A stretch of DNA of 64,000 nt from contig JANQNQ010000008.1 of NCBI GenBank assembly GCA_028279515.1, positions 656,229 to 720,228 on the forward strand. The letters are read 5' to 3'. How positions within the stretch are numbered: the stretch's first letter is position 1; each line of letters starts with the position of its first letter. Below the pieces are notes generated by a model. It was not told where the DNA came from. It was given only the letters and a program-made list of their open reading frames with translations, and made no database searches. The position numbers and the translations under genes were made by a program. This DNA comes from Flavobacteriaceae bacterium. GTDB taxonomy: Bacteria; Bacteroidota; Bacteroidia; Flavobacteriales; Flavobacteriaceae. This document shows positions 1 to 9,629 of this stretch, piece by piece.

Positions 1-2446
1 TCCAATTGGTGGTACTGTAATTGGCATCATCCACCAAAATACACGTTAACAATGGGTTTCCTCCAGCATTAAAATTAGTTACATTGCTATTGTTGCCATT
101 TTTTACATTAAGTGAACTTAGGTTATTATTCTCAACCCGTATAATGCTTAATACTTCGTTTAGGCTTAAATTTAAATCAGTAATCGCATTTCCTGCAATA
201 TACAATTGCTCTAATGCTGTATTTAGGGTAAGATCCAAACTGGTTAAATTACCATTGGTAGCGCCTATGGCTCGTAACAATGGATTACTACGAACATCGA
301 GTGTGTTGAAATTATTATTCTGAGCCCAAAGTCTTGTTAGGTTTGGATTGCTGCTTAAATTTATACCTGCCAAGTTGTTATTCTCTACCAATATCACGTC
401 CATGTTAGGATGTGTGCTAACATCTATAGATGTTAAGCCATTATTTCTTGCAGCAACTACTGTTAGGTTTGAAATTCCGGTTAGATCTAAAGTGGTGACC
501 GAATTGTCATTGAGGCTTAAGGACTGTAAGGCCGTAAAATCTGCGATTCCTGTTAGATCAGAGATACCCTGATTATTGACATTTAAATCAATCAAGTCAT
601 CGATCATAAAGGTAGGTACTCGATTATCACCTGCAGCATTGTCACGCCCCAATGCGGTTAAGGCCGCTTCAAAATTATCATCAGGGATGGCTGTATAATC
701 GTCGAAAACAATCGTACGTGCAGCGTTTGAAGTCACCGTATCACCACAAACATTGCTCAAAACCGCGCGATGCAAATACCCTTGTTCAAAGTCAGCCTGA
801 CTAATTAACAGGGTTGTGGTATTTACATTCGCGTAATTGCTTCCTTCGGTTACTGTATTCCAGTTAGTACCTTCATCATTTGACACTTCCCAGTATACGG
901 AGTCGTAGCCCGTTGCTGTTACGGTTAACGGACTGCTAGAATTACTTTGAATGATCATATCCTGAGGCTGTTCTGTAATGACGATAGCATCGCAGCAATT
1001 TACCTGAGGACTCATAGGTGTCACAGCACATTCTGGAGTTCCTGTAAACAAGCCCATTGTATACAGTGCACCATCAATATCATTTTGGTCCAGTGCATAT
1101 TTGGTTTGACCAAACCCAATACTGTAATGCATCACTACAGCAGAGTTGATCACATGCCCCAATCGATGTGTATGCCCTAATTCGTGGAGTGCCACCGTTT
1201 TAAAATCGTATTGAGGTGCAGGCGGCGTACCATTGCCGTAATACCAGTTGGTATCGTCATTCCAGGTAATATCCATTTCAGTTATGGCGGCTTTTGAACC
1301 GCAAACCACGGCATAGGCAGTAACACGCCCCAATGTAGTTGAAGGCAATTCGGCACCATTATCGAAACGGACTACATTAATACCATCATTGGCAGTCACA
1401 TCAATAGGAGTAACTGCACTAATAGTAAAGTTGATGTCTGACTCACAATTCCAAATCCCATAGGCCTCTTCAAAAAAGGGTTTTGCGGCGCTCATATCAA
1501 ATTCGGTATGGTATTGAAAACTAAAACCTCCATTACCATCATCATTTGGCAAAATGTCAGGATAGGCGGTTGTTGGCGTAGTGGAATTTGTATGACTATA
1601 GGTAATCGTTAAGGCTGAGGCACTAGTACCAGATTCGGCATCACTATTGGTCACTATAAAAGCTCCTGTTCCCGCAAACCCAGGAATTTCTACTTGGATC
1701 TGGGTGTCACTCCAACTTATAATTTGAGAATCTAGGACATTATCATATTGAGCCCCTCCTGCGTTCGCATCCGGAAAGTTGACCGTTCCCATGGTGGTTC
1801 CAAAGTTGTTACCATTGATGGTCAACACGGTCTCTGTTCCTGCTGTAGCTGTTGCGGGCGAAAAACTAGAGATTGCAGGGGCGGCCGCATTGCGATCCGG
1901 CGCATTGGGGATAGGACGTTCTTTCAGTGTTTGAAAGTTTGAACGTCTGATTGACTGTACGCTGGTATAGAGATCGTTTTCAATAGAGTTGTAAGTAGTA
2001 AAAACATCGGAAGCCTTGTTCGAAAAACGACTGTATTTTACGACACCCTGTGCTGCACCTACCAGCTCGTATAGCTGACCAGTAGCGGAGATGTTTCCGC
2101 TAAAAGATTGCAGGAAGAACATCCCTGTATCTCCGCTCTTAAATACTGCGGCGTCTGAAACGGTTTGAATGACATCATCTACTTGGCCACCCATGGTGAC
2201 CACTTTTACGGTCGTTTCTGATCCTGAAGTGATTTGTTTGTAAATGTCGAGGGTATACACCGTATAGATATTACGGCGGTTTGCATCCCAATAGCTTTCA
2301 CTTTCAATAATGCGTCCTTCTACAATTTTTTGTGCAGTATTGACACGATCTTCCAGAGAAAGTGGCGTCATTAAAGCACCACATTGCTGACCGATGGTCC
2401 ATAACGGAAGTAGAAGGAGGATGAGGTTGAGTAGTTTTCTTTCCAT
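1..2446 (-). CDS. Metzincin-like zinc metalloprotease with IPT/TIG, Ig-like and LRR domains (partial, 3' end outside window)
   Basis: The reading frame is open from the ATG at 2446 to the window edge (815 codons seen). An in-frame ATG at 2458 is an alternative start. A hydrophobic signal peptide (MERKLLNLILLLLPLWTIGQ) points to export. Residues about 190-285 form an IPT/TIG-like domain. At H421 begins HELGHTHRLGH, a zinc-binding HExxHxxxxxH motif of the metzincin type, but the usual Gly at motif position 8 is Arg428. A C-rich linker and an Ig-like domain follow (about 500-595), closely related to the Ig-like domain of the protein at 4312-9375. LRR modules then start with YTAIPDDNFEAAL. The gene lies directly downstream of the membrane HTH regulator at 2814-3899. 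A secreted protease or adhesin role is inferred; the substrate is unknown. Activity is uncertain because of the Arg substitution. Confidence 0.85.
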   Translation of the reverse strand, partial: MERKLLNLILLLLPLWTIGQQCGALMTPLSLEDRVNTAQKIVEGRIIESESYWDANRRNIYTVYTLDIYKQITSGSETTVKVVTMGGQVDDVIQTVSDAAVFKSGDTGMFFLQSFSGNISATGQLYELVGAAQGVVKYSRFSNKASDVFTTYNSIENDLYTSVQSIRRSNFQTLKERPIPNAPDRNAAAPAISSFSPATATAGTETVLTINGNNFGTTMGTVNFPDANAGGAQYDNVLDSQIISWSDTQIQVEIPGFAGTGAFIVTNSDAESGTSASALTITYSHTNSTTPTTAYPDILPNDDGNGGFSFQYHTEFDMSAAKPFFEEAYGIWNCESDINFTISAVTPIDVTANDGINVVRFDNGAELPSTTLGRVTAYAVVCGSKAAITEMDITWNDDTNWYYGNGTPPAPQYDFKTVALHELGHTHRLGHVINSAVVMHYSIGFGQTKYALDQNDIDGALYTMGLFTGTPECAVTPMSPQVNCCDAIVITEQPQDMIIQSNSSSPLTVTATGYDSVYWEVSNDEGTNWNTVTEGSNYANVNTTTLLISQADFEQGYLHRAVLSNVCGDTVTSNAARTIVFDDYTAIPDDNFEAALTALGRDNAAGDNRVPTFMIDDLIDLNVNNQGISDLTGIADFTALQSLSLNDNSVTTLDLTGISNLTVVAARNNGLTSIDVSTHPNMDVILVENNNLAGINLSSNPNLTRLWAQNNNFNTLDVRSNPLLRAIGATNGNLTSLDLTLNTALEQLYIAGNAITDLNLSLNEVLSIIRVENNNLSSLNVKNGNNSNVTNFNAGGNPLLTCILVDDANYSTTNW

Positions 2447-2813
2447 TTGAGGTATCATTAAAGGGTTTTACTAGTTCTTTCTGGTTTTTAAACAGGCTTC
2501 AGAATTTGCTTGAGAAGCATGTGCAACAAAACGTAATTCAGTAGCACAACCATCAATACACTTTTGTTTGATTGCCCTAATTGACTGTACTATGTAAAAC
2601 AGGGAATGGGGTTTTTGAAGTAACATTGAAGGGGTTGTGTTTTTCTCGCAGCAAATATTGACAAACCCCGTCAAGGATGAAAAAAAAGCAGGTTGACAAA
2701 GTATTAACAGTTTGTTAAAACCCTGTAATTACAAGGCTTAACGGTGAGTGTAATTGCAAAAGGGGATTTGCAATACCGTGAATTAATGCCAAAAAGGGAA
2801 GTAGTTTTTACCT
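2447..2813. other. Intergenic region with three short inverted repeats
   Basis: No convincing gene lies here. A 67-codon minus-strand reading frame (2471-2674) has no family signature. Three perfect inverted repeats are visible: TTAACA-GTT-TGTTAA (2704-2718), AATTACA...TGTAATT (about 2727-2755), and ATTGCAAA-N6-TTTGCAAT (2753-2774). They lie between the regulator gene's stop codon and the protease gene's start. They could therefore be operator sites for the protease gene or 3' structures of the regulator transcript. No T-run follows them, so intrinsic termination is not supported. Confidence 0.5.
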
Positions 2814-3899
2814 TTAAAGAGACCTCAAATAGGAAGCAACGGTCATCTCGTTTTCAAGATTTAATTTCTTGCGAAGACGTGTTTTGGTAACATTGACAGA
2901 ATTGACAGTAGTATTTCTAATGATGGCAATTTCTTTAGAAGAAAGTCCCATCTTTATGTATGAGCAAAACTCTTTATCCACTCGGGTCATATTCGGATGC
3001 GCCTTCGTTAGGTTATCGAAGAAACTGGCATTCACCACATCCAGATTTTGCTCAATGAGTTTCATTCGGGTGTTGATTTCATTCTGTTGGTTAAGCTCTA
3101 AGATGACCTGATTGATGTTCTTTTCCAACGCTCCCTTTTGTTTGGCCAATTTGAGTTTGTGGATAATGTTCTCATTCAATTGGGTTTGCACCTGATTGTT
3201 GGCAAGGATCATTTCCATGTCCTTTTGCTTTAGCAGCAATTCTTGCAGGTGCTTCTCTTTTTCCAATGCTAACAATTGTTGCGATTTGGTTTTGATGACC
3301 TCATTTTGAGTTTTCAAGGTCTCATTCTGCTCTTTTATCGTCTTTTCGCTTTTATTACGCATGGTATTCACAAATCTTAGGCACACCGAAAAAATCAGAA
3401 ATACAACCAGCGTAAGTATGAAACCAAGAATACCAAACTCTCGTTGTGTCAGTTGGACGTAGTGAAGAATAGAAAAAGTGATAAAAGAATATGCAAAGCT
3501 CAGTGTCCTCCAGAATTTATTCTTTAGTAAAAAGATGCTCAAAAAACCTACACAAAGTGCTACATACGACATTTCGATATGTTCCTTTTCCAGATATACT
3601 GCTATATATCCTATGGTATTTATTCCAAAGAAAAAGGTCAAACAAGAGACCTGGCTTTTTCCTATGGAATTCAGATAAATAACAAAAATAAATAAGGCCA
3701 GCCCAACAAACATGAAAAACAGAGGCACATAATCTTGTTCTACGATTTTTCTTGTAACGACCAATGGGAACATTACAGTAGCTCCATATAAACAAATCAT
3801 ATTTAGCAATCGTATCGCACGTCTATCAAATTCTGTAGACTGATATTCCAGTCCCTTGTTTACGATTGCATTGTGATATGATTTGATGGTTTTAAACAA
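2814..3899 (-). CDS. Membrane-bound transcriptional regulator: six TM segments, coiled coil, C-terminal LuxR-type HTH
   Basis: The 361-residue protein starts with about six hydrophobic segments between residues 30 and 180. A long, charged, Gln/Glu/Lys-rich coiled coil follows (about 180-275). A C-terminal HTH sits at about 300-361, with LSSKEIAIIRNTTVNSVNV and RLRKKLNLENEM. The same layout of membrane, coiled coil and HTH ending in a RLRKKLN helix occurs in the regulators at 9630-11366 and 20556-22403. It probably senses an envelope signal and controls transcription directly from the membrane. The metalloprotease-LRR gene begins 367 bases downstream on the same strand and is the obvious candidate target. 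That link is inferred from position only. Confidence 0.75.
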   Translation of the reverse strand: MFKTIKSYHNAIVNKGLEYQSTEFDRRAIRLLNMICLYGATVMFPLVVTRKIVEQDYVPLFFMFVGLALFIFVIYLNSIGKSQVSCLTFFFGINTIGYIAVYLEKEHIEMSYVALCVGFLSIFLLKNKFWRTLSFAYSFITFSILHYVQLTQREFGILGFILTLVVFLIFSVCLRFVNTMRNKSEKTIKEQNETLKTQNEVIKTKSQQLLALEKEKHLQELLLKQKDMEMILANNQVQTQLNENIIHKLKLAKQKGALEKNINQVILELNQQNEINTRMKLIEQNLDVVNASFFDNLTKAHPNMTRVDKEFCSYIKMGLSSKEIAIIRNTTVNSVNVTKTRLRKKLNLENEMTVASYLRSL

Positions 3900-4235
3900 C
3901 TTATTTTTTTGTTACAATTTATGAAAATGTATGATGTTATTGAGGTATTCGAATATAAAGAATGAATTTTAAAGACTACCGGCTGAGAAGTACAAAGTAT
4001 TAAGTACAGAGTACAAAGTAATTATGTTGAATGCTAAATGTTAGATGTTGAATGATTTCTTTTGGAACCAAGAACTTGGAACTTGCAGTTTGAGATTTGG
4101 AATTTATAAGTTAGCAGTGAGCAATTTGGTTGTATCCATTACTATGTTGGCAGGCTTCTAAATTATTTCATTAACTCATCCCTTCATTAATTCATTGAAA
4201 AAGCACCAACAACTAACAACCAATAACTAAAAACT
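3900..4235. repeat. Intergenic mosaic of low-complexity repeat modules (copy A)
   Basis: This spacer holds no gene. It is built of degenerate modules that recur in other spacers of the window. AGTACAAAGTATTAAGTACAG (about 3990-4020) recurs as its reverse complement near 43725-43745. A module resembling ATGTTGAATGCTAAATG lies at about 4023-4055. A block resembling TTCATTAACTCATCCCTTC (about 4165-4200) recurs as its reverse complement at about 43125-43165. An AACAACTAACAACCAATAAC-like module is at about 4205-4235. Relative to the preceding gene's transcript, the modules keep the same orientation at the 4 kb and 43 kb sites. Confidence 0.65.
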
Positions 4236-4267
4236 AAAGAAAAACCCCGAAGCGTAAAACTCCGAGG
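4236..4267 (-). terminator. Intrinsic terminator of the Ig-LRR gene
   Basis: Read on the minus strand, CCTCGGAG pairs with CTTCGGGG (8 pairs, two of them G-T) around a 7-base loop, followed by TTTTTCTTT. It lies 45 bases downstream of the stop codon at 4312 and just after a second hairpin. The layout matches that downstream of the paralogous gene ending at 11860. Confidence 0.75.
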
Positions 4268-4276
4268 CCAAGCAAA

Positions 4277-4301
4277 CTTTATCACCCCTTTCTTGATAAA
4301 G
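4277..4301 (-). promoter_or_regulatory. 3' UTR hairpin with CTTTATCA/TGATAAAG stem
   Basis: A perfect 8-base inverted repeat with a 9-base purine-rich loop (AGAAAGGGG on the transcript) lies 11 bases after the stop codon and ahead of the T-run terminator. A close relative, GACTTTATC/GATAAAGTC, sits in the same place after the gene ending at 11860. It may be an RNA stability element or a processing site; this function is inferred. Confidence 0.55.
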
Positions 4302-4311
4302 TCACTAGTTA

Positions 4312-7300
4312 TTACTCTAAATTAGAAGGCATTTGCTCTCGAATCTTATAGAAGACCGAGTTGAATATCTGATTGGCTGGATGGGCAAGGATATTGTCCT
4401 TGACGAATAACAGTTCGTTTCCTGCATTGAGGAAGATGACCTCACCGTCCATATTCACATCGGCATCGTAATACCCTTGTGGTTTGTAGAACACTGAAGC
4501 TCCAAACGGACTTTCAGCCGCAGAGACATTCAATACCGTTTGTTTGATGTCTACCGATTCGGCACCCGTATTCAAAAAGACGACCTCACCATCACCATTG
4601 GCATCAGCAGCCCACATACCAACGGTGTTTGCCTGCATGCCGAAAGTGGTCTGCGCACTGCTTCCAAAGGTGATTGGATTATTTGCATCTGTAAAATCGA
4701 TACCTGCAGCTCCTGTAGAAAAATCAATGGCACTATTTGTCATGATACCTAAATGGTTACGGTGTTTTATCGCTATATGGTAAGCAGTATACTCAGTAGA
4801 AAAATCAAGAGCTGAAACCCCATCTACATCTACAATATCACCATCTCTTTGTAATAAGGCAGACCTTGAATAACTTACTATTGTATTATCTACAGGATCT
4901 CTTAGTTCTATCCAAACCCAATCTACAATGGCTTCATCGAATGCAGAATTGAACACAGATGCGTCACAGGTCAATGAGTCTGCATAAGGACTCGTTGTTG
5001 GAATACCCCCAGCAACACGCAAATCATCACGCATTAGTTCTTCTTCACCTGCCCTAGGGTTTATTGCAGCGCCTTGTAAATAGACGGTCATTACTAATGA
5101 AAAATCTGTATTACAACTGGTGTCGTTAAAACTGGTCTGCATGTCGATATTCGTCCAGGTTGTGGTACTCACATCATCCACCAAGATACAGGTCAAGTTA
5201 GGATTGTTTCGAGCGTCAAATGTGATAATATTGCCATTGTTGCCATTCTTCACATTCAAGGACCTCAAATTGTTGTTGGCTACTTCTATTCCGAATAAAG
5301 AAGTAAGGTGCGATAGGTCTAAATCGGTAAACTGATTGCCATTGGCTTCAAAGAACAACAGCCCTGTTGGAACACTTAGGTCGATGTCTGTAAGACCATT
5401 GTTTTCGCATGTAATTCGAGTCAGGTTAGGATTTGCCGAAACATCCAAAGCGGTCAACGAATTGCCATTAGCACGTATAGACCTCAAATCGACATTGTTG
5501 CTGATATCAACAGAAGATAGCGCGTTGTTGTTCACGTTTAAAAACTGTAACGAAACATTATTACTTATATCCAAAGAAGCAATGTTGTTGTCCTCGAGCA
5601 TTAAAACTTCCATGCTCAAATTTTGACTCACATCTATCGTCGTAAGATTATTGTCAAAAAGAACTAGAATTGTTAAGGCGGAAAAATCTTCGATTCCCGT
5701 TAGATTCGATATGTTTTGCGAAGAAAGATCTAAAGTCGCTACCACTTCGATCAAAGCCGTTGGTACCTGTCCGTCTGAAGATATATCATCATAGCCAAGC
5801 GCATCCAATCTAGCTTCAAAATTCGCATCTGGAATGGTAGTGTAACGGCAATAGGTGTCACTAAAACTAGTGTGCACATCAATGTTTGTCCAGTTTGTTG
5901 TGCTGTACGTCGCATCGTCTACTAGAATACACGTTAAATTCGGGTTCGCAGTTGCATTAAATGTTGTAATGCCCGTATTATTTCCATTTCTTAGATCTAA
6001 ATTGTCTAACCCTGTATTGAAGATACTAACGACTTCTAGATTAGTATTGGTAGTTAGGTCTAAACCACCATCTAGTAGTGTACTATAGGCTTCCAATTCT
6101 TGTAATGCGGAAAGACCAGAAGTGTCAAGTGCAGTTATAGAAGTATTGGAGCAATACAAGGCATTAAGTGCCAGATTCGATGAAATATCTAGTGCTGTAA
6201 GGTTCGTGTTAGATACAAATAGGACTGCTAAGGAAGTGGCCCCAGTAGTATTGATGGTTGTCAGCGGACTATCATAGGCTTCCACTCTTTCTAGTGCTGT
6301 ATTGGTACTTACATCAATAGTCGTAAGCAATGTGGTAAACAAGTACATTTCTTCTAAGGCGGTAGCATTGGTTACATCAATTTGAGAGAGGCTTGATTGA
6401 TAGGCTAAAATTGTTGTTAGGGCGGGTGTATTGGAGGCATCCAAAGAAGTCACAGCAGATTGAGCCACTAAGGTCTCTAAATTTACCATGCCACTGAGGT
6501 CTAACACCCCTATGTTGGTGAACGAAACATCTAAGTCTTGCAAAGCTGTAAAATCCTTGATACCGGTTAAATCAGCAATACTAGCATTGTTAGAAATATC
6601 TAAGTTGGTTACCACTTCAATCAAAGCCGTAGGTACTTGTCCGTCGGCAGTAATATCATCATAACCTAAGGCTTCTAGCGCAGCCTCAAAATTCGCATCT
6701 GGAATGGCCGTGTAGCGGCAATAGGTGTCACTAAAGCTAGTGTGCACATCAATAGCTGTCCAATTTGTTGTGCTGTACGTCGCATCGTCTACTAGAATAC
6801 ATGTTAAACTCGGATTGTTTATGAGAAAAAATTCGCCAATAAGACCATTAGCTCCATTTTGAATGTTGAAATACGATAAATTATTACCATCGGCATACAC
6901 ATCGGTGAGCGCCACATTGTTCTTAAGATTCAAACTTTCCAAAAGATTATTAGAAATGTCTAATTCCTCTAGACTTGGGTTATTTGTGAAATCGATTGCT
7001 GTGATATCATTTTCGGATACATCCAGAAGCGCTAACGCTGTATTCGTGCTGACGTCTAAGGTGCTTAGGTCATTGCCATCCACAAAGAGTTCGATTAGCT
7101 GTGTACAGTTTGCAATATTTAGGGACGTCAGATCATTTGCGTCTAGATATACTTCTCTTAAATTCAAATTGTTGCTGAGGTCCAACGTAGTAAGCTGATT
7201 GTTTCCAGCCCTTAGTTCATCTAAAGCGGTGAAATCTTCGATGCCGGTGAGGTCTGAGATGTTTTTTAATCGAACATCTAAAGCCGTTACTCCTTCAATC

Positions 7301-9375
7301 AACGCTGTTGGCACTTGTGCATCACCAGAGATATCGTCATAACCTAATACTCCCAATCGCGCCTCAAAATTGGCATCAGGAATGGCCGTATATCGACAAT
7401 AGGTATCACTAAAATCGGTAAAAGTATCAACCAACGAAGTCCTCCAATTATTCTCACTGTAATCGGCATCATCGACTAGTATACATGTAAGATTGCTGTT
7501 GCCATCTGAATGAAAAGTGGTGACAATGGGATTGTTATTATTCTTAACATTCAAATACGTAAGATCGTTATAGCGCACTCGAATTTCTTCTAAGGAAGTC
7601 AATCCACTAAGGTCTAAACTGGTCAATGAGTTATAATTTACATTTATATAAGTTAGGTTCGTATTGGCACCCAGTGTAAAACTAGTTAGTGAACAAGAAC
7701 TGGCGTCTAGGGTTTCCAATAATAGGTTATTACTGATGTCAAGGCTAGTTATATTGGAATCTTCAAGATCGGCATATGTTAGTAGCGTATTATTACTCAG
7801 GTCTAAAGCCGTAATTTGTGTGGAGTCTAGATCCAAGACAGTCAATGCTGTATTCATGCTCAGGTCAATAGATGTAATAGGGTTGCCATATGCGTTGAGC
7901 GTCTGTAGCGCTACAAAATCTTCTATTCCTGTTAGGTCCGAAATGGATTGAGAACCTATAGCAAGTACTGTAACTCCCTCGATCAATGCCGTTGGTACTT
8001 GTCCGTCTCCAGAAATATCATCGTAGCCAAGTGCTTGCAACCTTGATTCAAAATTGGCATCTGGAATGGCCGTGTAACGGCAATAGGTGTCGCTAAAGCT
8101 CGTATGAACGTCAATATCGGTCCAAAGCAGGGTGCTATCGTCTGCATCATCCACTAGAATACATGTCAAATTCGGGTTGTTGGTTGCGTTGAATGTAGAA
8201 ATATTCGTGTTGTAACCATTTTTTGCATTAAATGTGGTTAGCTGATTGTTATCAACTCTGATAGATGTTAATCCAGTTAAGCCACTAACATCGAGCGTTG
8301 TCAATTGATTCCCTCTGGCATCTAAAGTGCTGATACTTGTATTATTACCAAATGTAAGTGTCTCTAGGTCATTTGAATGGATGTCCACAAATTCTAAGGA
8401 CGTTGCATTTGTAAGGTCCAATGCTGTTATGTCATTTGCATCGGCTATCAGGGTTCTGAGTAAGGTATTGCTTGATAGATCCAAGGTTGTGAGACTCATC
8501 TGCTGAATTTTCGCATAATCCAACTTTGGATTGTTAGTTAGATTTAGCACAGAAACGGCATTATTGCCACGCGTATCTAAATACTCGAGTTCGGGATTGT
8601 TGGTAAGGTCTAAAGCAGTCAGGTCATTATTAAAAATACGTAGTGTCTTTAGTTTTGATAAGGTACTTAGGTCTATAGCAGTTAAGTCGTTGTACTGAAT
8701 GTTTAATCCCTCGAGATTGGTGTTTTGAGTTAGATTAACGGTTGCCAGTGAATTAAAGCGACACTCTAGTGTTACGAGTGCCGTAAAGTCTTCAATTCCT
8801 GTTAGATCTGATATGTTTTTGAATCGTACATCCAACGAAGTGACCGTTTCAATTAAAAACGTAGGTACTTGGTTATCGCCAGCGATGTTGTCATATCCCA
8901 ATGCATCCAAAGCGGTTTCAAAATTAGCATCTGGAATGGCCGTGTAATCGCTAAAAACATAGACGTTAGCAATATTAGAGGTAGTAGACCCAAAGGTATT
9001 TGTTAAGACAGCTCTAAAGTAATAGCCTTGCTCAAATATGGTAAGGTCGTCAATAGAGAGTGTCGTAGTCGTTGTTCCTGAAAAATTAGGTCCGTCGGTA
9101 GCTGTGAACCAGCTTCCTCCTTGGTCATCAGAAAATTCCCAGCTTACAGAATCATAATTGCTAGAAGCAACAGTTAACTGTCCTATAGTACCATATTCAA
9201 TGATAACATCAGAAGGGTGAGTAGAAATCGTTGGAGGAACGGTTCTATTGTGTATGCTTTCTGCACCTAGTTTATTGGAGTGATTGATTTCAGCTTGTTC
9301 CTGTGTTGAACTAATTTGTGCATTTAGAAATGAAAAGACACAGAAACAAAGTAGAAAGGGGATACTTTTTTTCAT
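4312..9375 (-). CDS. Giant secreted LRR protein with Ig-like head and Ca-binding-like C-terminal domain
   Basis: The 1687-residue protein has a clear signal peptide (MKKSIPFLLCFCVFSFLNAQ), then an Ig-like domain (about 50-145). Five LRR modules of about 225-290 residues follow, each opening with YTAIPDANFEaxL.xLGYD and an ISDLTGIEDF-like strand. Each closes with CILVDDA.YS..NWT and a FSDTYCR cap. Repeats inside the modules follow LTSLDLSNNxxL. The last 270 residues match the C-terminus of the protein at 11860-20304. They contain LLQRDGDIVDVDG, KHRNHLGIMT and two EF-hand-like loops (DANGDGEV, DVNMDGEV). This type of domain is common in secreted Bacteroidota proteins. No standard T9SS type A sorting domain is visible. 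The gene follows the 7TM-DISM regulator and ends in a hairpin plus terminator. Binding or adhesion is plausible; the ligand is unknown. Confidence 0.85.
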   Translation of the reverse strand: MKKSIPFLLCFCVFSFLNAQISSTQEQAEINHSNKLGAESIHNRTVPPTISTHPSDVIIEYGTIGQLTVASSNYDSVSWEFSDDQGGSWFTATDGPNFSGTTTTTLSIDDLTIFEQGYYFRAVLTNTFGSTTSNIANVYVFSDYTAIPDANFETALDALGYDNIAGDNQVPTFLIETVTSLDVRFKNISDLTGIEDFTALVTLECRFNSLATVNLTQNTNLEGLNIQYNDLTAIDLSTLSKLKTLRIFNNDLTALDLTNNPELEYLDTRGNNAVSVLNLTNNPKLDYAKIQQMSLTTLDLSSNTLLRTLIADANDITALDLTNATSLEFVDIHSNDLETLTFGNNTSISTLDARGNQLTTLDVSGLTGLTSIRVDNNQLTTFNAKNGYNTNISTFNATNNPNLTCILVDDADDSTLLWTDIDVHTSFSDTYCRYTAIPDANFESRLQALGYDDISGDGQVPTALIEGVTVLAIGSQSISDLTGIEDFVALQTLNAYGNPITSIDLSMNTALTVLDLDSTQITALDLSNNTLLTYADLEDSNITSLDISNNLLLETLDASSCSLTSFTLGANTNLTYINVNYNSLTSLDLSGLTSLEEIRVRYNDLTYLNVKNNNNPIVTTFHSDGNSNLTCILVDDADYSENNWRTSLVDTFTDFSDTYCRYTAIPDANFEARLGVLGYDDISGDAQVPTALIEGVTALDVRLKNISDLTGIEDFTALDELRAGNNQLTTLDLSNNLNLREVYLDANDLTSLNIANCTQLIELFVDGNDLSTLDVSTNTALALLDVSENDITAIDFTNNPSLEELDISNNLLESLNLKNNVALTDVYADGNNLSYFNIQNGANGLIGEFFLINNPSLTCILVDDATYSTTNWTAIDVHTSFSDTYCRYTAIPDANFEAALEALGYDDITADGQVPTALIEVVTNLDISNNASIADLTGIKDFTALQDLDVSFTNIGVLDLSGMVNLETLVAQSAVTSLDASNTPALTTILAYQSSLSQIDVTNATALEEMYLFTTLLTTIDVSTNTALERVEAYDSPLTTINTTGATSLAVLFVSNTNLTALDISSNLALNALYCSNTSITALDTSGLSALQELEAYSTLLDGGLDLTTNTNLEVVSIFNTGLDNLDLRNGNNTGITTFNATANPNLTCILVDDATYSTTNWTNIDVHTSFSDTYCRYTTIPDANFEARLDALGYDDISSDGQVPTALIEVVATLDLSSQNISNLTGIEDFSALTILVLFDNNLTTIDVSQNLSMEVLMLEDNNIASLDISNNVSLQFLNVNNNALSSVDISNNVDLRSIRANGNSLTALDVSANPNLTRITCENNGLTDIDLSVPTGLLFFEANGNQFTDLDLSHLTSLFGIEVANNNLRSLNVKNGNNGNIITFDARNNPNLTCILVDDVSTTTWTNIDMQTSFNDTSCNTDFSLVMTVYLQGAAINPRAGEEELMRDDLRVAGGIPTTSPYADSLTCDASVFNSAFDEAIVDWVWIELRDPVDNTIVSYSRSALLQRDGDIVDVDGVSALDFSTEYTAYHIAIKHRNHLGIMTNSAIDFSTGAAGIDFTDANNPITFGSSAQTTFGMQANTVGMWAADANGDGEVVFLNTGAESVDIKQTVLNVSAAESPFGASVFYKPQGYYDADVNMDGEVIFLNAGNELLFVKDNILAHPANQIFNSVFYKIREQMPSNLE

Positions 9376-9629
9376 GATAATTCGGGATTTAGATTTGTGT
9401 ATTTCGGTTTGCTAGGGTAAACCAAGTATTCAGAGAGCGAATTAAAGAATCGCATCCTTCTTTCTCAAAAAATGAGAGGGTACAATAGGGGGGACAAGCT
9501 GATGACGCCAGTAAATAAAGGAGGTTTGGAAGGGGTGTTGGTTATGGCGACGAATTAGGAAACTAAAAAATTAGATACTGATATGAGAAAATAAGCGAAA
9601 GAATTGCCTTCAATAATGGCCCGACCGAC
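9376..9629. other. Upstream region of the Ig-LRR gene
   Basis: This spacer of 254 bases has no gene and no strong terminator for the upstream regulator gene. It contains a TTTCTCAAAAAATGAGAGG hairpin at about 9460-9480 (CTC-A-rich-GAG type) but no T-run on the transcribed strand. The promoter of the LRR gene is expected here; I could not assign a convincing -7 box. Confidence 0.35.

Noticed and set aside
2471..2674. 67-codon minus-strand frame between the regulator and the protease gene
   Set aside because: No family signature, no plausible RBS-like or signal features, and it sits in the likely regulatory region.
4000..4240. CRISPR-like array from the recurring short modules
   Set aside because: Modules are degenerate, without constant repeat length or unique spacers, and no cas genes are in the window.
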